Below are positions 7,491 to 13,263 of a stretch of 14,026 bases of DNA, piece by piece. Each line of letters opens with the position of its first letter. The stretch's first letter is position 1. This DNA comes from Armatimonadota bacterium (GTDB lineage: Bacteria; Armatimonadota; Armatimonadia; Armatimonadales; Armatimonadaceae). Below the pieces are notes generated by a model. The model was not told the origin of the DNA, ran no database searches, and saw nothing but the letters and a program-made list of their open reading frames with translations. The stretch is from NCBI GenBank assembly GCA_014381035.1, contig JACMIS010000780.1, positions 1 through 14,026 of the forward strand, in the 5' to 3' direction. The position numbers were made by a program, and so were the translations under genes.

Positions 7491-8855
7491 CTACAGTACG
7501 AAAAGCAGATCTGCCGTCAAAAGTCCGACATTTTTTGGCTTGGTCGTTCCGACCGGGTACGCCACTTTGTCTGGTTGCATCCAGAACAGTCGGGCTTTGA
7601 CGCCGGGAGAAAGGTTATAGGACGCGCCGAATCCGTAGTTGGAATCCTGCAATGTCGAGATATTCTTGTTCCGTTTCAGCACGTCATACAGACCGATGAG
7701 GCTGTAGGGGTGTGCGGACGATTTACCGAATGTCCAGCCGCCGATGAACGAATACCCCTCGATCTTATTGCCGGACACGAACGCCGAGGGGAAGGTGGGC
7801 GTTGTCGCCTTCGGGTCGCCCAATGTGATGGGGGCGACCGCTTCCAGGGTCCCGCCGACATACTCGGCCTGCAGGAACGGTCCGCCTTGCAGGCTCGGCG
7901 ACGTGTATTGCAGATCCAGACCAAACAAAGAGCGTTCGGCATCGCCCTTGATCGTCGTGACCGCGGCTTGCCCCGTCCCTGTCGTGACACTCGCCGCGAA
8001 GGTCCCCGAATAATAGGACCCGCCGAACGATAGCCCGGCGGTCGGGTAGAACTTGCGAGCGCGTAACACAATGTCTCGGGCGCGATTCGTGTCGTTGGAG
8101 GTCAGACCGGTCCCGTTGATCACCGAAAGGGAGAGAAACGCATCTTTCGGCGCGAGAGATAGCTGTACCCCCCGGTCGAACTCCTGCCCGTCCCACAGAC
8201 CCCGCGCCGATTCCTTGCCCAGAAGCGGGCGTTCCGGCGCGTACCAGAAGGGGAGCGGGTTGGAAATAGCGAAACCGAAGGGGTTCCAGAACTGCCCGGC
8301 GGTGATCATCAGCTTGTCTGGCTTGCCGTCGCCGAACGTGTATTGACCATACAGACGGCGGGTATTGATCGCCGTGCTACCGGCGGGCGTGGTGTTGAAT
8401 TGCCCGGACGGTGCGATCTCCACCATCGCTTTAACATTCGCGCTGAATGTCGTCTGGGCGAAAATGCGAGATTCACGAATCTTGAATGTCGAGTTATTGA
8501 AACCGTTGTCGCCGTTGCCGTTATAGCCATTCGGTGTGCCTGACCCTTCCGGAAACGCGGGGAACCCGGTTCGGTCGCTGTTGCGGGCATCATCATAACG
8601 GGAGTAAACAAAGCCGCCCAGTTGCAAACTGCGTCCATTCCCGAAAGGAATGACACTCGGCGCGGCGGCGAGCAACGAATCCCTCAGCAACGGTCTTGCC
8701 GGAGGCGGTGGCGTACCGGCTGCGGGAAGCGCGGCTTGCGTCGTGGGAGACGGGCTGGGTGCGGGTGTCGGAGTGCCGTTCTGTGCGAGCACGGGTAGGG
8801 GGACCGTGAGCAAAGCGACACCAACCGCGAGCGACAACCGTGTTTTGCGATTCAT
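7491..8855 (-). CDS. Outer-membrane beta-barrel porin, OprP/OprO-like, in the nitrate operon
   Basis: Probably forms an outer-membrane channel serving nitrate uptake (inference from position). The 454-aa protein has a Sec signal peptide (residues 1-24, ending VLA before Gln25), then a Pro/Thr/Ala-rich linker to about residue 60, then a long region of alternating-residue amphipathic strands rich in Gly, aromatic and polar residues (SLQLGGFVYSRYDD, RRLYGQYTFGDGK, NYGFGASYNLSPGVKARLFW), closing with the hydrophobic strand LLTADLLFVL. It resembles the phosphate-selective porin O/P superfamily in layout, including GQFWNPFGFAISNPLPFW. Start: ATG at 8855 with a weak AGG about 8 bases upstream; 91 bp separate it from the nitrate reductase gene. 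No substrate specificity can be read from sequence. Its presence implies a diderm host. Confidence 0.82.
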   Translation of the reverse strand: MNRKTRLSLAVGVALLTVPLPVLAQNGTPTPAPSPSPTTQAALPAAGTPPPPARPLLRDSLLAAAPSVIPFGNGRSLQLGGFVYSRYDDARNSDRTGFPAFPEGSGTPNGYNGNGDNGFNNSTFKIRESRIFAQTTFSANVKAMVEIAPSGQFNTTPAGSTAINTRRLYGQYTFGDGKPDKLMITAGQFWNPFGFAISNPLPFWYAPERPLLGKESARGLWDGQEFDRGVQLSLAPKDAFLSLSVINGTGLTSNDTNRARDIVLRARKFYPTAGLSFGGSYYSGTFAASVTTGTGQAAVTTIKGDAERSLFGLDLQYTSPSLQGGPFLQAEYVGGTLEAVAPITLGDPKATTPTFPSAFVSGNKIEGYSFIGGWTFGKSSAHPYSLIGLYDVLKRNKNISTLQDSNYGFGASYNLSPGVKARLFWMQPDKVAYPVGTTKPKNVGLLTADLLFVL

Positions 8856-8946
8856 ACGATACCTAAGCCTGTCCGGGTCGGGAACATGCCCGAAACCCTA
8901 TAGCGTTGTCCTTGCCGGGTGCGACTTTGCCCGTGCGAAATTGTAT
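8856..8946 (-). other. nasA-porin intergenic hairpin
   Basis: The 91-bp gap holds an imperfect inverted repeat at 8875-8898: outer GGGT/ACCC and inner CGGG/CCCG arms with a two-base bulge and a 6-nt loop. It ends about 20 bases before the porin ATG. There is no U-run, so I read it as an mRNA processing or stability element that could set different levels for reductase and porin, not as a strong terminator. No RGAAACA operator occurs here. Confidence 0.35.
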
Positions 8947-11037
8947 TTAGATGGTGCCTTCACTGGCGAGAAACGGTTCCAAGCGTGCGGCACAAACCTT
9001 GAATTCCGGCATTCGCGACACCGGGTCCAGCGCGGGATTGGTTAACAGGTTCGCCCTGCCACGTCCCGCGTAATGAAATGGTATGAAGAGTGTATCCTCG
9101 CGTATAGATCGCGTTAATCGCGTTCGCACCGACGCAGTACCGCGTCGCGTGGTCACCCGAATCATGTCACCGTCTGCGATCCCGAAATGTTTGGCGAGAT
9201 GCGGATGCACTTCCACAAATCCCTCCGGCGCGGTGTCGTTCAAATCTTTCACGCGCCGGGTCTGGGTGCCGGATTGATACTGCGCCATCACGCGCCCCGT
9301 CGTTAGATACAGGGGGTATTCATCGTCCGGCTCCTCGGCGGAGGGGCGATACTGGACCGGGTGAAACTTCGCACGACCGTCCGGCGTCGGGAACGATTTC
9401 GCAAACAGCCGGGGAGTGCCGGGGTGCGATTCGTCCGGGCAGGGCCAGAACACGCCGTTCTCACTTTCGATACGGGCATAGGTGATGCCATTGTAGTCGG
9501 CGACTCCTCCCGCCGTCGCGCGGCGAAACTCGGTGAATATCTCCTCCGGTTCGGCGGTCGGGAAGTATTGCCCCCGTCCTAACCGCTCCGCAATCGCGCA
9601 CATTGCTTCGGCATCGGTTTGTACGCCGGGCGGCGGCACCGCCGCCCGGCGTCGGCGGATGACGCGCCCTTCCAGGTTCGTCATCGTGCCGTCCTCCTCC
9701 GCCCATTGCGCGGTGGGTAGTACCACATCGGCACGGGCGGCGGTCTCACTGAGAAAAATATCGGAAACACACAGGAAATCGAGAGCGGCAAGCCGTTCCT
9801 CGATATGCGAGGAGTGCGGTGCGGATACCACGAGGTTGGAGCCGAAAACGAATAACGCCTTCGGTCCGGCATCCCGCCCGAGCGAATCTAATAGCTCGTA
9901 GGCGGAAACACCGGCTTGCGGCAACTCGTCGGGAGAAATGCCCCAGACGTTCGCGATATGCTCCCGGTCTGCCGGATTCAGGATCGAGCGATAACCGGGC
10001 AGTTGATCCGCTTTCTGCCCGTGTTCGCGCCCGCCCTGCCCGTTCCCTTGCCCGGTGAGGCAGCCCCATCCCGACCCGGATTTGCCTGGCGCACCGAGAG
10101 CGAGCATCAGATTGATGAATGCCAGCGTGTTCTCGACGCCTTTGCTTTGTTGCTCGGGACCACGTGCTGTCAGACAGAGAGCGTTTTTCGCCTCGCCCAG
10201 AAGTCGAGCGGCTTCGCGCAGTTGTTTCACCGGAACCCCGGTGATCCGCTCGACACGGTCGGGCCAGTAGGCGGCGACCGCGCGGCGTACGGCGTCGTAA
10301 CCGACTGTGCGTTCGGCGATGTAATTATGATCCAGATAACCGGACTCGGCGGCGATATGGAGCAAGCCGTTCGCCAGTGCGGAATCCGTTCCGGGGGTGA
10401 GTTGGAGATGCAGTTGCGCCGCTTCCGCCGTCGCGGTGCGGCGCGGGTCGGCAACGATCAACGCCCCGCCGCTCGCTTTCATCGCATCGAAGTGTTGCAT
10501 GATCGGGGGCATTGTCTCCGCAGGATTCGCGCCGACCAGCAGGATCGCCTGTGCGTTCGCAACGTCCTCGATGGGGAATGGTAGCCCACGGTCTATCCCG
10601 AACGCCCGATTTCCCGCCGCCGCCGCGGTTGCCATGCAGAAACGTCCGTTGTAATCAATCTGGGAAGTGCGGAGTGCGATGCGGGCGAACTTGCCCAGAA
10701 GGTACACTTTCTCATTGGTCAACCCGCCGCCACCGAAAACAGCCACACCATCCGGTGAACCGGCTTTTGTTTGCGCATTGCGGACTTCGTGGGCGATTCG
10801 GTCAAGGGCGACATCCCATGAAACCGGAATAAGGGGTGCGTTTCGGCGCGAGCGCATCAGCGGCGAGGTGAGCCGTTCCGGGTGCATCAGCAGATCCGTC
10901 GCCGTCCACCCTTTGCGACATAGCCCGCCCCGGTTGGTCGGAAAGTCGCGGGGTTGCACGGACATCGTGCCCTGCGCCTCGGAGGCGAGGTGCATACCGC
11001 ACTGCAACGCGCAGTAGGGACAGTGTGTGGCGATCAT
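8947..11037 (-). CDS. nasA: Assimilatory nitrate reductase, molybdopterin catalytic subunit (NarB/NasA type)
   Basis: Reduces nitrate to nitrite in the cytoplasm using bis-MGD molybdenum. Cys6, Cys9, Cys13 and Cys40 form the [4Fe-4S] motif (C-x2-C-x3-C-x26-C), Cys134 in NGRFCMATAAAAGNRAFG is the expected molybdenum ligand, and the C-terminal MGD-binding domain holds YLTTGRVMAQYQSGTQTRR, a stretch strongly conserved in assimilatory nitrate reductases. At 696 aa it resembles cyanobacterial NarB and lacks the extra C-terminal [2Fe-2S] domain of Klebsiella NasA; no FAD electron-transfer subunit is nearby, so a ferredoxin or flavodoxin donor is likely (inference). There is no signal peptide. Its ATG overlaps the stop of the preceding 135-aa gene in an ATGA, with GGAG 9 bases upstream, so the two are translationally coupled. 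A dissimilatory periplasmic (Nap) role is excluded by the missing leader. The symbol narB would be equally apt. Confidence 0.94.
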   Translation of the reverse strand: MIATHCPYCALQCGMHLASEAQGTMSVQPRDFPTNRGGLCRKGWTATDLLMHPERLTSPLMRSRRNAPLIPVSWDVALDRIAHEVRNAQTKAGSPDGVAVFGGGGLTNEKVYLLGKFARIALRTSQIDYNGRFCMATAAAAGNRAFGIDRGLPFPIEDVANAQAILLVGANPAETMPPIMQHFDAMKASGGALIVADPRRTATAEAAQLHLQLTPGTDSALANGLLHIAAESGYLDHNYIAERTVGYDAVRRAVAAYWPDRVERITGVPVKQLREAARLLGEAKNALCLTARGPEQQSKGVENTLAFINLMLALGAPGKSGSGWGCLTGQGNGQGGREHGQKADQLPGYRSILNPADREHIANVWGISPDELPQAGVSAYELLDSLGRDAGPKALFVFGSNLVVSAPHSSHIEERLAALDFLCVSDIFLSETAARADVVLPTAQWAEEDGTMTNLEGRVIRRRRAAVPPPGVQTDAEAMCAIAERLGRGQYFPTAEPEEIFTEFRRATAGGVADYNGITYARIESENGVFWPCPDESHPGTPRLFAKSFPTPDGRAKFHPVQYRPSAEEPDDEYPLYLTTGRVMAQYQSGTQTRRVKDLNDTAPEGFVEVHPHLAKHFGIADGDMIRVTTRRGTASVRTRLTRSIREDTLFIPFHYAGRGRANLLTNPALDPVSRMPEFKVCAARLEPFLASEGTI

Positions 11038-11441
11038 TGCGCCGACTCCAGGAGACCGACGTCTACGATCAGAGTGCCGGTGGTTCCTCGCGGCGCGGCG
11101 AAAAGAATCGCCATCGTTTCGCCGGAAGTGTGTGGCTCGACTATCGCCAGCAAGACATGAATATCGGCGTTCGGTCCGACGGGAAAGTAGCGCACCGGGA
11201 CGCCGTTCACCGCGAACGCAAAGTAGACCAGCGCGTCGCAGGCGTTCCCGGCGCGGAAATAGACGAAATGTGTCTTCTTGCCGTCCGGGACGCTGTAGAC
11301 GAGACTGTCATCGAGCGGGGCGAGATCAAACAAGCCGCGGCCGACGAACGGGAAGACGCCCTGGAGGAAGCGTGGGGTAGCCACTCCGGTGCGGAGGGCG
11401 CGTTCCTGCTGTGTTTCGGTTAGAATAACGGTATCGGACAT
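11034..11441 (-). CDS. Unrecognised 135-aa protein, translationally coupled to nitrate reductase
   Basis: I do not recognise the family. The protein has no signal peptide, no membrane segment, and only one Cys (in RAGNACDALVY), so it is not an iron-sulfur electron carrier or a Rieske NirD. It has a polar start (about 1-25), a middle block PFVGRGLFDLAPLDDSLVYS (31-50), and a beta-rich C-terminal half with VYFAFAVNGVPVRYFPVG, IHVLLAIVEP and GTLIVDVGLLE, suggesting a small beta-sandwich. Start: ATG at 11441 with GAGG 11 bases upstream; an in-frame ATG at 11507 lacks a ribosome site. It is the first gene of the nas operon and its TGA overlaps the reductase ATG by 4 bp, which argues for a stoichiometric partner: an assembly chaperone, a small subunit or a regulator of the reductase. 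This role is inference only. Confidence 0.8.
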   Translation of the reverse strand: MSDTVILTETQQERALRTGVATPRFLQGVFPFVGRGLFDLAPLDDSLVYSVPDGKKTHFVYFRAGNACDALVYFAFAVNGVPVRYFPVGPNADIHVLLAIVEPHTSGETMAILFAAPRGTTGTLIVDVGLLESAQ

Positions 11442-11639
11442 CGGACAAGTAGCCTCGTTCTTTCCGTAATGGTATACACCACGGATAGGTTGGTTTGCGG
11501 ACCGCATCGCTATACGATAAAAGCGATACCGAACGCAAGCATAAAACGAAGGCGACTACGCCAGAAAACGACCGATCAAAAGGGTTGTAGTTTGGTGCAT
11601 CCGCATCAACGCATCGGCACCGTTATGGTAGGTTGGTTC
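11442..11639 (-). other. nas operon 5' leader
   Basis: From an inferred start near 11665 the leader is about 224 nt, long for a bacterial mRNA. It contains a 6-bp inverted repeat with a 10-nt loop (ATCGCT / AGCGAT, 11506-11527) and two near-identical 12-bp elements (plus-strand GRTAGGTTGGTT at 11484-11495 and 11627-11638). Short ATG frames (for example a 16-codon one beginning MRMHQTTT and a 10-codon one beginning MLAFG) lack ribosome sites and I do not call them. No U-run terminator is visible. Regulation in the leader is possible but not shown. Confidence 0.4.
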
Positions 11640-11663
11640 ACCGGCAGCGTTCCCGCCTCCGGT
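11640..11663 (-). other. 5'-terminal stem-loop of nas mRNA (predicted)
   Basis: The arms ACCGG / CCGGT enclose 14 nt, which themselves fold into GCG-GGAA-CGC, a 3-bp stem capped by a GNRA-type tetraloop; between the two stems lie an A-G mismatch and a G-U wobble. Its minus-strand 5' end (11663) is only 2 nt downstream of the start inferred from TACAAT at 11672-11677. This mirrors the hairpin at the inferred start of the nirB mRNA. Confidence 0.45.
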
Positions 11664-11664
11664 T

Positions 11665-11704
11665 GTTTGGGATTGTATCGGATATTTGTTTCCGCTTTGT
11701 TTCC
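11665..11704 (-). promoter_or_regulatory. nas operon promoter with operator pair
   Basis: TGTTTCC at 11687-11693 and again at 11698-11704 (11-bp spacing) reads GGAAACA-AAGC-GGAAACA in the direction of the nas operon. The proximal copy ends 9 bp upstream of the -10-like TACAAT (11672-11677), exactly the spacing seen at nirB. The -35 position holds ACAAAG, inside the operator, so basal sigma70 recognition should be poor and an activator is likely needed. Confidence 0.65.
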
Positions 11705-11730
11705 GGTAAAATCTTTTGCTGGGGTTTTTT

Positions 11731-11770
11731 GGAAACAAAATAGAAACATTCGTAAGATAGGGTAGTGGAA
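11731..11770 (+). promoter_or_regulatory. Rightward promoter of the DUF7009-like gene with operator pair
   Basis: GGAAACA (11731-11737) and AGAAACA (11742-11748) form the same 7+4+7 operator, here facing right. A -10-like TAGGGT at 11758-11763 keeps the 9-bp gap found at the two leftward promoters, although it matches the -10 consensus only at the key first, second and sixth bases; TAAGAT at 11753-11758 is an alternative. Centres of this pair and of the nas pair are 44 bp apart (four repeats of 11), so proteins at both would face the same side of the helix. The inferred leader is about 60 nt. Confidence 0.55.
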
Positions 11771-11829
11771 ATCGGCGTGCCATGCCTCCTTCGGTACAGG
11801 TTAGATTCGCCGCGATAGGAAAAAGCAGC

Positions 11830-12234
11830 ATGAAAGTACGTTGGACGTCGGGTAGTTTGCGGCTTCGTATCTCCCCAACCGAGCTTGCCAGTTTGGAGCG
11901 GGGTGAGCCTCTTGAGGAGCGAATGCGTGTCCCCGGTGCGCCTGTCGGGAGTAGTTGGACGATACTTCTGTTGCCCGGCGGCAAAGTGAGCGAAATCAGC
12001 GCGTCGGGGAGTGTGGTTCTGTTCGATATTAGCCGCGCCGATGTCGAACAACTCGCCGAACCCGCAAGCGAGGGTATTTACTGCCAGCAAGTCGCCGCCG
12101 GAGACAGCCGCGAAGAGTTCTCGTTTTATGTCGAAAAAGACTTCCCTTGCGTCCATCCCCGTCCGTCGGAGGTTAACGAACCGGACTCGGAAACCTTCGC
12201 GCCACCGGTCGGGTTCGAGGAACGGAAAGCGTAG
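11830..12234 (+). CDS. DUF7009-like small protein, divergent to the nas operon
   Basis: A 134-aa cytoplasmic protein of unknown function. The N-terminus MKVRWTSGSLRLRISPTELA and the C-terminal VEKDFPCVHPR (101-111) followed by an acidic, Pro-containing tail (EPDSETFAPP) match the pattern I recall for DUF7009 proteins, which begin MKIRIKGNSIRLRL and end with VEKDFxCL plus a D/P-rich tail. No catalytic motif, signal or membrane segment is seen; two Cys (85 and 107) are present. Start: ATG at 11830 with TAGGA about 10 bases upstream; an in-frame ATG at 11782 would be longer but has poorer support. It shares the intergenic control region with the nas operon and carries its own copy of the operator, so it likely belongs to the same nitrogen response. 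Family call is from memory of its pattern; function unknown. Confidence 0.8.
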   Translation: MKVRWTSGSLRLRISPTELASLERGEPLEERMRVPGAPVGSSWTILLLPGGKVSEISASGSVVLFDISRADVEQLAEPASEGIYCQQVAAGDSREEFSFYVEKDFPCVHPRPSEVNEPDSETFAPPVGFEERKA

Positions 12235-12245
12235 GCGACCCTACG
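12230..12245. terminator. Hairpin spanning both convergent stop codons
   Basis: CGTAGG and CCTACG form a perfect 6-bp stem around a CGAC loop. The left arm contains the TAG of the rightward DUF7009-like gene and the right arm contains, on the other strand, the TAG of the leftward dehydrogenase gene. It may separate the two converging transcripts, but no U-run follows on either side, so intrinsic termination would be weak. Confidence 0.35.
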
Positions 12246-13263
12246 GCAACGCAACCACGCGCCCCGACTCGGCGGATTCATACGCCGCGAATACCAATCG
12301 AACCGTTTCGCTGTTGTCGGCACCCGTCGTCTCCGCAACGCTGTTTCCGCTCAGATGCCCGAACAGATCGGCGATGCACGGCACCATACTCGACTGCACC
12401 AGATCGTATTGCGGGTCTGCCCAGGGGTAGCGTGGGGGCGCGTGGCGCGATAGGTGGGTCCCGGTCTCGTCGGTGACGCGTAGCAGATAATCCGGTCCGA
12501 TTTCCAGACTGCCCCGGTCGCCTTCCACAAAAAGATACGTTTGCGGGAACCGCTCCTGCTCGGTGCGCGATGCGTAACTCATCTCCACACTGACCGTCGT
12601 TCGCACATCGCCCATTGGCATTACTATGGTAGCGACATCCTCGCCCGCGATTTTGGGGTTTACTCGTTTCGTCAGGGCGTACACCGACTGCGCTTCGCCG
12701 AACAAAAATCGCGCCACGTCTAATACGTGCGAACCAATATCCGTGATAATAAATCGCGGCAACGTCGCCAGAAACGGCTGGTTATCGAACACCGGGAATG
12801 AGCATACAAAAGACACGCGTGCCCGATGCGGCGTCCCGATCTGACCCGACTTGAGAATCGCCGACGCGGCACGGATCGGTGTCTGCCAACGCCAGTTCTC
12901 ATGCACCAGAAGTGGAATATTAGCGGCGGTGAAATCTCGCACGAGCGATTCCGCTTCGGCGAGGGTAGGAGCGAGCGGCTTTTGACAGATAACCGGGATA
13001 CCGCGTTCCAGACAAAGGCGAGCGAGCGGAACATGCGTCTCGACCGGTGTCACAATGTCGGCGAAGTCGGGCTGTATCGCATTCAATGCCGTTGCCGCGT
13101 CGGTGAAAGCGGTTCGCGACCCAACCGCGAGTAAACGCGCCCTGTCCGCGTCCGGGTCGACGACGGCGACGCACTCCGCACCCCCGTGTTCCCCCCACGC
13201 GGCGAGTTGGTATCGCGCCCAGAACCCCGCGCCGAACAGGACGAAACGCTTCGCGCCGCTCAC
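12241..13263 (-). CDS. apsD: Gfo/Idh/MocA-family NAD(P)-dependent dehydrogenase, D-apiose dehydrogenase-like
   Basis: Likely oxidises a sugar; by resemblance and neighbour, D-apiose to D-apionolactone. The 340-aa product has the Rossmann motif FGAGFWARYQLAAW near residues 10-23, the family's catalytic-lysine motif ICQKPLAPT (Lys95 about 95), HENWRWQ at 121-127, and DIGSHVLDVARFLFGE at 175-190 with the conserved Asp and His. The C-terminal ADNSETVRLVFAAYESAESGR is typical too. Start: GTG at 13263, whose GTGA overlaps the TGA of the preceding gene, with GGAGG 10 bases upstream; the ATG at 13287 and the longer upstream frame fall inside the neighbour and have less support. The overlap implies translational coupling. 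The family is certain; the apiose assignment rests on remembered ApsD patterns and on the ApnL-like partner. Confidence 0.88.
   Translation of the reverse strand: MSGAKRFVLFGAGFWARYQLAAWGEHGGAECVAVVDPDADRARLLAVGSRTAFTDAATALNAIQPDFADIVTPVETHVPLARLCLERGIPVICQKPLAPTLAEAESLVRDFTAANIPLLVHENWRWQTPIRAASAILKSGQIGTPHRARVSFVCSFPVFDNQPFLATLPRFIITDIGSHVLDVARFLFGEAQSVYALTKRVNPKIAGEDVATIVMPMGDVRTTVSVEMSYASRTEQERFPQTYLFVEGDRGSLEIGPDYLLRVTDETGTHLSRHAPPRYPWADPQYDLVQSSMVPCIADLFGHLSGNSVAETTGADNSETVRLVFAAYESAESGRVVALP

Noticed and set aside
8875..8898. Hairpin between nasA and porin as an intrinsic terminator
   Set aside because: It has a bulge and no following U-run, and the downstream gene belongs functionally to the same operon.
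8895..8912. Separate promoter for the porin (TATAGG-like -10)
   Set aside because: No suitable -35 and no RGAAACA operator; a chance match cannot be excluded.
11510..11600. Leader peptides in the nas leader (16 and 10 codons)
   Set aside because: No ribosome binding sites, and their composition shows no attenuation-type codon run.
11442..11665. ANTAR/NasR-type leader or molybdenum-cofactor riboswitch
   Set aside because: The stem-loops do not have the paired hexaloop pattern of ANTAR targets, no terminator U-run follows, and I could not fit a riboswitch core by eye.
11638..12156. Leftward 172-codon open frame across the DUF7009-like gene
   Set aside because: It is antisense to a better-supported gene and crosses the operators and promoters.
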